Source: Pseudoscardovia radai
GTDB lineage: Bacteria; Actinomycetota; Actinomycetes; Actinomycetales; Bifidobacteriaceae
DNA: 64,000 nucleotides
Assembly: GCF_002259605.1 (NCBI RefSeq)
Contig: NZ_MWWR01000006.1
Coordinates: 62,001 to 126,000, forward strand
Direction: 5' to 3'
Positions 17,156 through 28,711 of the stretch are shown here, in pieces. The first letter of the stretch is position 1. The number at the start of each line of letters is the position of its first letter. The position numbers and the translations under genes were made by a program. Under the pieces are notes generated by a model. The model did not search any database and had not been told where the DNA came from. It saw only the letters and a program-made list of their open reading frames with translations.

Positions 17156-17293
17156 GTTCGGCCATGTGCTCCCGTGCGCCTTCGAGCTCATGCACCCATA
17201 CTCCCGCGCGTCTGCGCGTCTACGAACTCACGCGCCCGTGCGCCCACACGCCCGCGCATAGCCGCATCGTCACCACATCGCATCGTCACCACA

Positions 17294-18316
17294 TCACATC
17301 GTCCGATGCGTCTCGCATTCCTTCCCATAGTCCGCCGGCTCGAGCTGGAACGTGCAGTGCTCGATCGACACAGGGAAATGCTCGGAGGCGCACGTCGTCA
17401 TGCGCTGAATCAGATCCGCCGACTCGGCCACCGTCATGGAGCCGTCCACCACCACATGCGCGGTGAGGCGCACCAGATCGCTCGACACGGCGCTGACATG
17501 CACGTCGTGGATAGCGACCACACCCTCGACCTTCGACAGGTGCTCCACCACGCAATCCGCATCGACTCCCGCCGGCGCCTCTTCAAGCAGCACGCGCATG
17601 CTGTCGCGCAGCAATTTCAGTGCGCGGGGCACGATCATCAGCGCGATGACGCCGCCGGCTATCGCGTCGAATCCGTCCCACCCCGTGCACAGCAGCACCA
17701 CGGACGACATGATGACGACAACGGACCCCAGCGCGTCGTTGCATACCTCGAGGAAGGCGGCGCGCAGGTTCATGTTGTCGTCATGGCTTCCCACAAGCGT
17801 GACGATGGACGCAAGGTTCGCGAGCAGGCCGACGATGCCGAACGCAAGGAGCAACCTGGGCGAGTTCACGGTGTCGGCCACCGCGCCGGTCAGGCGCATA
17901 ATGGCCTGCACGATGGAGTACAGCCCCACGAAGAACAGCACGACGGCGCCGCCCGCGGCGGTGACGACCTCAAGCCGGCGCCATCCCCAGGTGTGGCGCG
18001 AGTCGGGTTTGCGCTGCATGAGGATGGCGGCGACCAGCGACGCGACGAGCACCGACACATCGGTGAGCATATGGCCCACATCCACGAACAGCGCCAGCGA
18101 CTGGGTGAAGGCCGCGCCGACAATCTCGGCGACGAAGATAATGCCGGTGAACAGGAGCGACAGCTTGAGCTGGCGCACATGCGCGCGCTCCTGACGGCGC
18201 CGATCCTCGCCCGGCGCACCGCCCTGTGCAGTCCGGCTCCGTGCAGTCCGGCTCTGTGCGGTCCGGCTCTGCGTTGTTTCGCCCCGTGCCGGCCGATGCG
18301 GATTCATGGTGCCCAT
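17294..18316 (-). CDS. cation diffusion facilitator family metal efflux protein
   Basis: This 340-residue membrane protein belongs to the CDF (CzcD/ZitB) family, which exports Zn(II), Co(II) or Mn(II) by proton antiport. Six membrane segments span about residues 53-245. The metal-binding HxxxD pairs are visible as VDVGHMLTDV in helix 2 and the NDALGS segment in helix 5 (an ND pair in place of HD). A cytoplasmic C-terminal domain (about 255-330) follows. The first 45 residues carry TAQSRTA repeats. The start at 18316 has AAAGGGGAG upstream. A palindrome upstream of the promoter suggests metal-responsive control. The transported metal cannot be told from sequence. Confidence 0.9.
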   Translation of the reverse strand: MGTMNPHRPARGETTQSRTAQSRTARSRTAQGGAPGEDRRRQERAHVRQLKLSLLFTGIIFVAEIVGAAFTQSLALFVDVGHMLTDVSVLVASLVAAILMQRKPDSRHTWGWRRLEVVTAAGGAVVLFFVGLYSIVQAIMRLTGAVADTVNSPRLLLAFGIVGLLANLASIVTLVGSHDDNMNLRAAFLEVCNDALGSVVVIMSSVVLLCTGWDGFDAIAGGVIALMIVPRALKLLRDSMRVLLEEAPAGVDADCVVEHLSKVEGVVAIHDVHVSAVSSDLVRLTAHVVVDGSMTVAESADLIQRMTTCASEHFPVSIEHCTFQLEPADYGKECETHRTM

Positions 18317-18376
18317 CGCTCCCCTTTCCTTCTGGCTTCCGGAAGACGATGGTATTTTCTCACCGTATCGAGAATT

Positions 18377-18407
18377 CCACAAGGAAACGCAAACGATAAT
18401 CGTTCGC
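18377..18407 (-). promoter_or_regulatory. putative metalloregulator operator and promoter of the cation efflux gene
   Basis: GCAAACGATAATCGTTCGC at 18389-18407 is a 19-base palindrome with one mismatched pair and a core (AACGATAATCGTT) that resembles Fur/Zur-family sites. On the minus strand it is followed by a -35 TTGTGG (18377-18382) and, 17 bases on, a weak -10 GAAAAT. The regulator is not encoded nearby. Confidence 0.55.
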
Positions 18408-18467
18408 AACGCGTCGCACCCCACACCGCAGCCACACCGCAGCCACGCCGCGCCGCCCCACAGACGC

Positions 18468-18503
18468 AGAAGGGGCGCCGCCCCATTGGGTGGCACCCCT
18501 TCT
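18468..18503 (-). terminator. hairpin terminator after ldh
   Basis: AGAAGGGG and CCCCTTCT form the base of a stem extended by GCC/GGC pairs after one mismatch, 40 bases beyond the ldh stop. It separates ldh from the cation efflux gene on the same strand. Confidence 0.75.
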
Positions 18504-18542
18504 TTCGCTTGTGGCTTCGCTTACGCCGGAGTCCGGAATCAA

Positions 18543-21325
<2,783 letters not shown>

Positions 21326-21413
21326 TTACGCCTTTCGCGGATTGCCCTGATATGGGGCTGAAGTGTTTAGTTCTCACATTATTATCAAGTCAGTAGACAG
21401 AGCAAGGAGTGTC

Positions 21414-22838
21414 ATGACCTCAGAGCACAGGTCCTCGGACCGCAGGCACGGCGGCAATAACCACGGCGGCCGCACCAACCCCAACGCCAACACCAACAGC
21501 GCCAACAACCGCGGCAACCGCACCAATAACAGCAACCGCAACCGCACCAACGACCGCGGCAATCGCGACAGGCGCGACAATCGTGACAAGAGCGACAATG
21601 CAACGCGCGACGACGCCATGCGCGAGACGTCTTGGAAGCCGCGCAAGCGCCGCCCGAAGCCCAATCCCTTCGAGCACCATGTGTTCGGAAGCCGTGGGCG
21701 CCGCGTCGAGCAGGAGGCGCGCGAGGAATATCTGCGCCAGTCCGCGGCGCGCCGCGAGGCCATCCGTCGCGGCGAGGACCCCGATGCCGAGGCGAGGAAA
21801 CACGATTCCTCCACCGCGCAGACCGACGCGAAGCCGTCCGCATCACAACCGTCCGGCACGCAGGCCGGCGATACCAGGCATGCCGCCGCGTCGTCCGACG
21901 AGACGACGGTGACGCGCCGCCACACCCGTCCGCGCCACCAGCGCCATGACGCCGACCGCGACGGGTCCCGCCGCGACGGCTCCCCCGCTGGCAACCCGCG
22001 CTATGCGTCGAAGGCGAAGAACACGGCAACGACGGCGAGGGGCACCGCCAGGCCGGCGGATGACGCGCAGCCCGCACACGCAGCCCAGGCCGGAGACATC
22101 GTGGCCGGCGACATCGTGGATACCGCGAGCGCCGCGGAAGCGCAGACCGCCGCCGAGCCGCAGCCTGCGGACGGCCGCGACACGCAGTACTTCTCGGAAA
22201 ACCCGGCCGCCGAGGACCGCCGCCGCATCATCGGGCTCGACCTGCGCGGCCACGAGGCGTCGATGGAGGTATCGGCCGGCGTGTTCTCGTCGAGCAGGCT
22301 TGACCTCGGCACGCGCGTACTGCTGCGCCACGCCCCCGAGCCGCCGAGCGCAGGCACCTTCCTCGACCTTGGCTGCGGCTGGGGTCCGATCGCCGTCGCA
22401 TTGGCCAAGGAATCGCCCGAGGCCGATGTGTGGGCCGTCGACGTCAACGAGCGCGCGCTCGAGCTGACGCGCGAGAACGCGGCGCGCAACGCCTGCCCCT
22501 CCGTGCATGCCGCGAAGGCCGAGGACGTTCCGGCCGGCCTGGCCTTCGACGTCATCTGGTCGAATCCGCCGATCCGCATCGGCAAGGAGGCGTTGCACGC
22601 GCTGCTGATGCAGTGGCTGCCGCGTCTGTCCGTCGGCGGCGCGGCGTATCTCGTCGTGCAGAAGAACCTTGGCGCCGACTCCCTCATCCCCTGGCTGCAA
22701 AGCAGCCTCGATGAGCTGGGCGCAACGCAGCCCGGTTCCGAGCAAAGCCACGATGACGCCGCCGCACCCGCCTTCACGGTGTCGAAATACGCCTCGAGCA
22801 AGGGCTACCGCGTCATCGAGGTGCGCCGGACGGCCTGA
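21414..22838 (+). CDS. RsmC-like class I methyltransferase with long disordered N-terminus
   Basis: The C-terminal domain (about residues 256-474) is a SAM-dependent methyltransferase of the RsmC/RlmG type. It has DLGCGWGPIAVAL at 318-330 and the amino-methylating motif NPPIRIGK near 375, and such enzymes methylate guanine N2 in rRNA. The first 240 residues are unrelated low-complexity sequence: an Asn/Arg/Gly-rich block (residues 10-60), a basic PRKRRPKPNPFEHHVFG segment and an Ala/Thr/Asp-rich linker. The ATG at 21414 has AAGGAGTGTC before it, so this extension is translated if that site is used. RsmC normally has a second, degenerate methyltransferase domain at the N-terminus; here it is replaced. 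The substrate is not known. Confidence 0.85.
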   Translation: MTSEHRSSDRRHGGNNHGGRTNPNANTNSANNRGNRTNNSNRNRTNDRGNRDRRDNRDKSDNATRDDAMRETSWKPRKRRPKPNPFEHHVFGSRGRRVEQEAREEYLRQSAARREAIRRGEDPDAEARKHDSSTAQTDAKPSASQPSGTQAGDTRHAAASSDETTVTRRHTRPRHQRHDADRDGSRRDGSPAGNPRYASKAKNTATTARGTARPADDAQPAHAAQAGDIVAGDIVDTASAAEAQTAAEPQPADGRDTQYFSENPAAEDRRRIIGLDLRGHEASMEVSAGVFSSSRLDLGTRVLLRHAPEPPSAGTFLDLGCGWGPIAVALAKESPEADVWAVDVNERALELTRENAARNACPSVHAAKAEDVPAGLAFDVIWSNPPIRIGKEALHALLMQWLPRLSVGGAAYLVVQKNLGADSLIPWLQSSLDELGATQPGSEQSHDDAAAPAFTVSKYASSKGYRVIEVRRTA

Positions 22839-22916
22839 CGCCCGCGCAACCGCTCGCACCACTCGTCCCATCGTCCATCCATACCCCACCAACTCCGGTC
22901 ATCGACCCGGCATATC

Positions 22917-22955
22917 CACGGGGCCTTCCGAAGCATCCGCCCGGAAGGCCCCGTG
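22917..22955 (+). terminator. hairpin terminator after the methyltransferase gene
   Basis: CACGGGGCCTTCCG pairs perfectly with CGGAAGGCCCCGTG around an eleven-base loop, 78 bases after the stop and 30 bases before hrpA. Confidence 0.8.
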
Positions 22956-22984
22956 CCGCGTCCCGCACGGCCGGGCCTACCATC

Positions 22985-25900
22985 ATGCGATTCACCTATC
23001 CTTCCGAACTCCCGGTGAGCGAGGCGCGCGACAGCATCGCCGCCGCCGTCCGCTCGTCGCAGGTCGTCATCGTCTCGGGCCAGACAGGCTCGGGCAAAAC
23101 CACGCAGATCCCGAAGATCCTCCTGCAGGAGGGCCGCGGCAGCCATGGCAAGAAGATCATGCTCACGCAGCCGCGCCGCATCGCCGCCCGCACCGTGGCC
23201 GAACGCATCGCCGAGGAAACGGGCACGACGCTGGGCCGCGAAATCGGCTTCCGCGTGCGCTTCACCGACGAAAGCTCGCCGTCCACGCGCCTGGTCGTGG
23301 CCACCGACGGCATCCTCCTGGCGCAGATCCAGCGCGACCCGCAGCTGAGCGCCTATGACACGATCATGATCGACGAGGCGCACGAGCGCAGCCTCAACAT
23401 CGACTTCCTGCTCGGCTATCTCACGGCGCTTCTGCCCCGCCGCCGCGACCTCAAGCTCATCATCACCTCCGCCACCATCGATTCGGAGAAGTTCCAGAAG
23501 CATTTCTCCCAGGCGCTGCACCACGATGTCCCCGTCATCGAGGTCTCGGGCCGCACGTACCCGGTGCAAGTGGTGTACGAGCCGCTCGGCGCGCCGCCCG
23601 CGCTGATGCGCTCGGTGCCGGGTTTCGACGACGCGGTGCGCGACCCGGACGACCCGGATTCCTACGATTCCTCCGACACCGACGTGCCCACGGCCGTGGC
23701 GCGCGCCTGCACGGAGCTCGTCATCCGCTCCTCCCACGAGCGCGGCCCGCGCGACATCCTCGTGTTCGCGGCCGGCGAGCGCGACATCCGCGACTACGAG
23801 ACGGCGCTGCGCCGGCATTTCGGCCCGCGCGCCTCAGACATGCGCCGCCCCGACGCCATCGAGATCGTGCCCCTGTTCGCGCGCCTGTCGGCCAAGGAGC
23901 AGCACCGCGTGTTCGAGGCGCATGAGCACCAGCGCATCATCCTCGCCACGAACGTGGCGGAGACGTCGCTGACCGTGCCGTCCATCCGCTATGTGGTGGA
24001 CCCGGGCCTGGCGCGCATCTCGCGCTATTCGAAAACGGCGAAGGTGCAGCGCCTGCCGATCGAGCCGATCTCGCAGGCGAGCGCCGACCAGCGCGCCGGC
24101 CGATGCGGCCGTGTGGCCGACGGCATCGCCATCCGCCTGTATTCGCATGACGATTACGAGGAACGCCCGCATTTCACCGACCCCGAGATCCTGCGCACGT
24201 CGCTGGGCGCCGTGGTGCTGCAGATGCTGGCCGTCGGCGTGGCGAACACCGCCAGGGACGTGACCGACTTCGGGTTCATCGACCCGCCGGATATCAAGGC
24301 GGTGTCCGACGGTTTCAACGAGCTGACCGAGCTGGGCGCGATTTCGCGCGGACGCGGGCACGGGCACGGGCACGGCAGCGCAGACCGTAATGCCGCGCGC
24401 CGGTCGAACGGCTCCGACGTGCGCCTGACGAAAATCGGCCGCCAGCTGGCGCGCCTGCCCATCGACGTGCGCCTGGGCCGCATGGTTATCCAGGCCTCCC
24501 GCACCACCCCCGACACCCTGGCCGCGGTCCTCGTCATCGTGGCGTTCATGAGCCTGCAGGACCCGCGCGAACGCCCCGAGGAGAAGCGCGACGAGGCCGA
24601 CCGCATCCACAACCGCTACGCCGACCCCACCTCCGACTTCCTCACGGCCCTCAACATCTGGGATTCCTTCTGGCAGGCGGACGGCGAGCCATCGAACTCC
24701 CAGCTGCGCCGCCGCTGCCAGGCCGAGTTCATGAACTACCTGCGCATGCGCCAGTGGCGCGACCTGTTCGCGCAGCTGCGCCAGATGTGCGGCGAGCTGC
24801 ATTTCACGGTGGGCTCGCCCCAGCCCGTCGAACGCCCTTCCCAGGACGTGCGGCGCATGCCCATGAACCAGCAGGCCGCGCACAGCCTCGTGTGCTCGTG
24901 GGACTCCGACTCCATCCACCGCTCCATGCTCTCCGGCCTGCTGTCGAATATCGGCATGCAGGTGGTGCGCCAGCCCAAGGCCTCCCAGTTCGCGGGGCTG
25001 ACGGGCGCCGCACGCGCCAGGGCCATGAAGCGCGCGGCCAAGCAGTCGAAGAACGAGTACCAGGGCGCCCGCGGCGTGCATTTCGGCCTCTTCCCCGCCA
25101 GTGCCACGGCGAAGGCCACGCCGCCGTGGGTCATGGCCGGCGAGCTTGTGGAGACGAGCCGCCTGTGGGCGCGCTCCGCCGCGGCCATCGACCCCACGTG
25201 GGCCGAGGACCTTGCGGGGGATCTGGCGCGCACCACGTATTCGGAGCCGCATTGGTCCGGCTCGGCCGGCGCCGCGGTGGCGAGCGCCACGGTGCTGCTC
25301 TACGGCCTGCCGATCGTGCAGGGGCGCACCGTGCAGTGGGCGCGCATCAACCCGGCGCAGGCGAGGATGTTCCTGATCCGCCAGGGCCTGGTGGAAGGCG
25401 ACATCCACGAGCGTTTCCCCTACGATTCCTTCGTCGAGCGCAACCGGCGCGTCGTCGAGGAGGCGGACGAGGAGACGAACCGCACGCGGCGCATCGTGGA
25501 TGCGGTGGACGACGAGGACCTCGTGGAGTTCTACGACGCGCAGCTGCCCGAGTCGGTGACGAGCTTGGCGGCGCTGGGCGCATGGTGGCGTGGACACCAT
25601 GACGAGGACCCGCATCTGCTTGACTTCGACCCGTCGAAGGTGGAGCGCCTGCGCACGACGGACGGCGCGGACCTCGACGCATACCCGGACCGCTGGGTGA
25701 CGCGCGGCACGGACGGCCGGCAGATCGCGCTGCGCCTGACGTATGTGTATGACACGTCGGCGCCAAACGACGGCATCACCGTGCATATCCCCATCGAGAT
25801 GCTCTCGCGTCTGCGCCCTGACGAGTTCACGTGGACGGTGCCCGGCTTCCTCGACGACCTCATCGTGGCGACCATCCGCTCGCTGCCCAAGGCGCTGCGC

Positions 25901-27118
25901 GTGCAGTTCGTGCCGGCGCCGGACACGGCCGCGAAGATCCGCCGGTGGATCGACGACACCTATCCCACGCTTCCCGGAGCGGTGACGCCCCATAACGGCG
26001 ACGAGCTGGACGAGGCGGCGCAGGTGCCCGATTTCGAGCATGTCTTCACGCAGGCTGCGATCGCCGTGGTCGGCGCGCAGCTGCACCCCGAGGTGTGGAC
26101 GGCCGAGCGCCTCGAGCGCATGCCGGCGCATCTGCGGCTGACGTTCAGCGTGGAGGAATCCGCGCGCGGCGGGCGCGGACGCGGACGCGGCAACGGCGGC
26201 AACGGCGGCGGGCACAGGCGCGGCGGCAAGCCGAAGGTGCTCGGCGAGTCCAAAAGCCTCGTGGAGCTGCAAAGGCGTTTCGAACGCGAGGCCGTGGAGT
26301 CGGCCCGCGCCACGATTACGAAGGAGGCCACGAAGGCCGGCGAGCAAGGCAAGGTGGTGGAGCAGGCGAATCTGCTGCACAAGGCCGGCGCCACAAGCGT
26401 GCCGCGCCGCCAGCTGCTGTGGAACGCGGCGCTCGACGCGCTGCGCCTGCCCGCCGAACGCGTGTCGTCGCGATGGCTGGGCTCCGAGGCGCTGATGCTG
26501 GCCTCCGCACCGTATTCGTCGACGCCGGCCTTGGTGGAGGACATCCAGCTGGCCGCGGTCAAACGCCTGTTGCCGATCATCGACTCCTGCGCCGACGACG
26601 AGCAACTGGCCGATGCAGTGGCGGGCGTGCGCGAGATCTACGAAGACACGGTCTATGACGTGGCCCGGGACGTTATCGCCATCCTCAAGCGCTACGCGCA
26701 GGTGGAGAAGGCCGTGTCGGGGCCGGCGTCGCTGCCTCTGCTGTCGGTGCTGCAGTCGATCCGCGAGCATATCTCGACGCTTGTGTTCGACGGATTCGTC
26801 GGCGCCGTTCCCCCGGACGCGCTGCGCGGCATCGAACGATACCTGCACGCCGACCTCATGCGCCTTGAGAAGGCCAAAACGGACAAGGACCGCGACGTGC
26901 GCTGGGCCTGGCAGGCGCAGGAGGCGCATGACATCGTGGATGCCGCGCGCAAGGCGGCGGACGCCACGCCCGCCGGCGCCGGCCATGACGCGGCCCTCGA
27001 CCGCGCCGAGCGCGTGCGGTGGATGTACGAGGAGTTCCTCGTCTCGCTATGGGCGCAGGAGCTGGGCACGCCGCATCCCGTCAGCATCAAGCGTATGAAG
27101 AAGGCGCTCGCCGCCTGA
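22985..27118 (+). CDS. hrpA: ATP-dependent RNA helicase HrpA
   Basis: HrpA is a DEAH-box RNA helicase; in E. coli it acts on stalled translation complexes and mRNA processing. The 1377-residue protein has Walker A GQTGSGKTT near residue 34, DEAH in IDEAHERSL, SAT in ITSATID and motif VI QRAGRCGR, followed by the winged-helix/ratchet HA2 region and the long HrpA-specific C-terminal half. Length agrees with the 1300-residue family. Two low-complexity inserts (GRGHGHGHG at about 455 and GGRGRGRGNGG at about 1060) interrupt the protein. The ATG at 22985 has no clear ribosome binding site; its hydrophilic MRFTYPSELPVSEARD opening matches the family start. Confidence 0.95.
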   Translation: MRFTYPSELPVSEARDSIAAAVRSSQVVIVSGQTGSGKTTQIPKILLQEGRGSHGKKIMLTQPRRIAARTVAERIAEETGTTLGREIGFRVRFTDESSPSTRLVVATDGILLAQIQRDPQLSAYDTIMIDEAHERSLNIDFLLGYLTALLPRRRDLKLIITSATIDSEKFQKHFSQALHHDVPVIEVSGRTYPVQVVYEPLGAPPALMRSVPGFDDAVRDPDDPDSYDSSDTDVPTAVARACTELVIRSSHERGPRDILVFAAGERDIRDYETALRRHFGPRASDMRRPDAIEIVPLFARLSAKEQHRVFEAHEHQRIILATNVAETSLTVPSIRYVVDPGLARISRYSKTAKVQRLPIEPISQASADQRAGRCGRVADGIAIRLYSHDDYEERPHFTDPEILRTSLGAVVLQMLAVGVANTARDVTDFGFIDPPDIKAVSDGFNELTELGAISRGRGHGHGHGSADRNAARRSNGSDVRLTKIGRQLARLPIDVRLGRMVIQASRTTPDTLAAVLVIVAFMSLQDPRERPEEKRDEADRIHNRYADPTSDFLTALNIWDSFWQADGEPSNSQLRRRCQAEFMNYLRMRQWRDLFAQLRQMCGELHFTVGSPQPVERPSQDVRRMPMNQQAAHSLVCSWDSDSIHRSMLSGLLSNIGMQVVRQPKASQFAGLTGAARARAMKRAAKQSKNEYQGARGVHFGLFPASATAKATPPWVMAGELVETSRLWARSAAAIDPTWAEDLAGDLARTTYSEPHWSGSAGAAVASATVLLYGLPIVQGRTVQWARINPAQARMFLIRQGLVEGDIHERFPYDSFVERNRRVVEEADEETNRTRRIVDAVDDEDLVEFYDAQLPESVTSLAALGAWWRGHHDEDPHLLDFDPSKVERLRTTDGADLDAYPDRWVTRGTDGRQIALRLTYVYDTSAPNDGITVHIPIEMLSRLRPDEFTWTVPGFLDDLIVATIRSLPKALRVQFVPAPDTAAKIRRWIDDTYPTLPGAVTPHNGDELDEAAQVPDFEHVFTQAAIAVVGAQLHPEVWTAERLERMPAHLRLTFSVEESARGGRGRGRGNGGNGGGHRRGGKPKVLGESKSLVELQRRFEREAVESARATITKEATKAGEQGKVVEQANLLHKAGATSVPRRQLLWNAALDALRLPAERVSSRWLGSEALMLASAPYSSTPALVEDIQLAAVKRLLPIIDSCADDEQLADAVAGVREIYEDTVYDVARDVIAILKRYAQVEKAVSGPASLPLLSVLQSIREHISTLVFDGFVGAVPPDALRGIERYLHADLMRLEKAKTDKDRDVRWAWQAQEAHDIVDAARKAADATPAGAGHDAALDRAERVRWMYEEFLVSLWAQELGTPHPVSIKRMKKALAA

Positions 27119-27165
27119 CGCGGCGGGCTGCAGATACGGGCGGGCGTTCCGAATCGTACATGCAG

Positions 27166-28356
27166 CTAAACGCGGTTCGCACCGTCACCCGACGCATCGC
27201 CGTCACCCCTGCCATCGCGCCTCACGCCATCGCGTCCCTTGCCATCGTGCGTATGGCGGCCGACGGTGCGGCTGGATGACCTCTCGTCGTAGGCCCGCCA
27301 CCCGCCGGTCGGCGGCGTGGGCACGGAGCCGACGACGTTGATTCCCAGACCGTCGAGCACCGACGACTGCCGCGCCGGCTGCTCCCCCACACTTCCGTGG
27401 GATGGACGCGCCGAATGCAGGCCGGCACCATCGGAGGCGGGCATGGCGTCGGCATCCGCCGAACCGCTCGCGACATCGCCCGGCGTCGTGATTCCCGCGA
27501 TGCCTAGGTCATCTACTCCGCCCGCGTCGCCGGCCCGGCCGCCGCGTATCACATCGTCGAGCAGCGCCTGCCTGAGAATCTCGTCGTCGAGACCCGGGTG
27601 TCCGGTGAATACAAAGGAGGCGGCATCGTCGGCCATCGCGGTGAGGGTGGACGCGCTCACGTCATCGCCGTCGCCCTCTTGCGTTCCGGAATGCCGGCCT
27701 GCGTACAGGTCCACCGTCTCAGGCATCCGGGGCATGGTCGCCAGATCGAGCGGATCGAGCGCCTCAGGCGTGGCCATGTTCAGCCGCTGCAGCTCGGCGT
27801 ACGGCCGCACCATGGCAAGGAAGCGCTGCTCGAACTCATCCCGCGGCACGTCAAGATCGTCCAGAACGGACTGATACATGAGGATGTAGGCAACGAAGAC
27901 GGCGTAATACACCACACGGCGGTCGTGCTCTGACATGGGGTTCTCGGATGTTGAGGCCTCGCCCGCAAAAGACGAGTAGACGCCTCGGATGAACGACATG
28001 ACGATATAGCGCAGGTTCGGTGTGCCGTCGAAGGCCTCGAGCAGAACGTGGTATTCCTCGTGGTGGTCGTAGATGTAGTCGGTGGCGGCGGAGACGAAAT
28101 CCTCAAGATGCTCGGCATCGACCGTGACGTGACGCTGGCGCAGGTAGTCGACGAAGACGTAGCTGTGGCGGAAGTAGGAGGCCCGGAGGTCCTCGATGGA
28201 TGAGAAATATGAGTAGAAGGTGTTGCGCGTCAGATTCGCGCGCTTCGACACATCGGTGACCGTGATCTTGCCGATGGGCTTGACCCTCAGGAGCTGCCCG
28301 AATGCTTCGAGCAGGGCCTTGACGGATCTCTCTGCATTACGCCTCATTGCTTCCAT
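27166..28356 (-). CDS. TetR-family transcriptional regulator with long C-terminal extension
   Basis: Residues about 8-62 form a TetR-type helix-turn-helix (ITVTDVSKRANLTRNTFYSYFSS), followed by an all-helical ligand domain to about residue 200. The remaining 190 residues are acidic, glycine/aspartate-rich and basic at the very end; ordinary TetR proteins have about 200 residues in all. The start at 28356 was preferred to the upstream ATG at 28401 because a -10 (TACAAT) and a 12-bp inverted repeat lie between them. The promoter fits a leaderless transcript with autoregulation. No obvious target gene other than itself is adjacent; glnA lies upstream on the same strand, separated by 355 bases. 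The inducer is unknown. Confidence 0.85.
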   Translation of the reverse strand: MEAMRRNAERSVKALLEAFGQLLRVKPIGKITVTDVSKRANLTRNTFYSYFSSIEDLRASYFRHSYVFVDYLRQRHVTVDAEHLEDFVSAATDYIYDHHEEYHVLLEAFDGTPNLRYIVMSFIRGVYSSFAGEASTSENPMSEHDRRVVYYAVFVAYILMYQSVLDDLDVPRDEFEQRFLAMVRPYAELQRLNMATPEALDPLDLATMPRMPETVDLYAGRHSGTQEGDGDDVSASTLTAMADDAASFVFTGHPGLDDEILRQALLDDVIRGGRAGDAGGVDDLGIAGITTPGDVASGSADADAMPASDGAGLHSARPSHGSVGEQPARQSSVLDGLGINVVGSVPTPPTGGWRAYDERSSSRTVGRHTHDGKGRDGVRRDGRGDGDASGDGANRV

Positions 28357-28362
28357 AGGCCT

Positions 28363-28409
28363 ATTGTAAAACGATGCGTCCGTGGTGTATGGACAATCCA
28401 CGGACGCAT
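28363..28409 (-). promoter_or_regulatory. promoter and inverted-repeat operator of the TetR gene
   Basis: ATGCGTCCGTGG (28374-28385) and CCACGGACGCAT (28398-28409) are perfect 12-base inverted arms with a 12-base gap. The inner arm lies just upstream of the -10 TACAAT (28363-28368, minus strand), itself six bases before the ATG. Arms placed over the promoter spacer fit repression by a dimeric regulator. Confidence 0.7.
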
Positions 28410-28551
28410 TACGCAGACATCACAGAGATATCACACAGCCGCCGGACGCACACACGCCCCTCCACACGCCCCTCCACACGCCTCTCCCCGCGTCCCTGAT
28501 CGTCTCCTCCCCGCAGAACAATCCCCCTTGCGGAACAATCTCCCCCACCTG

Positions 28552-28633
28552 AACAATGTGATGGGTTGCGGACAAAATACGGCGTTTCAAGGGCTGAATC
28601 GTACGGATTCTGTCCGTAAGCCATCACAGTGTT
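28552..28633. repeat. 82-bp imperfect palindromic element, copy 1
   Basis: The left arm AACAATGTGATGGGTTGCGG and the right arm CCGTAAGCCATCACAGTGTT are imperfect inverted copies. Inside them are GGACAAAAT and ATTCTGTCC, also inverted. A second copy of identical length lies at 37522-37603. It resembles a BIME or small non-autonomous element. Confidence 0.8.
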
Positions 28634-28711
28634 GGGGAAGCGGTGGCACCGGTATGAGAAGGAGGGCCAATGCTGGGGTGTGGCCACACTACAGGTTGCG
28701 GGACTTAAGGA

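Larger units (their letters stand above)
28357..28711. other. intergenic region between tetR and glnA
   Basis: Besides the tetR operator this gap holds pyrimidine-rich short direct repeats (CACGCCCCTCCACACG type, about 28450-28490). It also holds three spaced GAACAAT words (28506-28557) and the 82-bp palindromic element at 28552-28633. About 75 bases between that element and the glnA stop show no clear terminator. No gene is recognisable. Confidence 0.6.
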
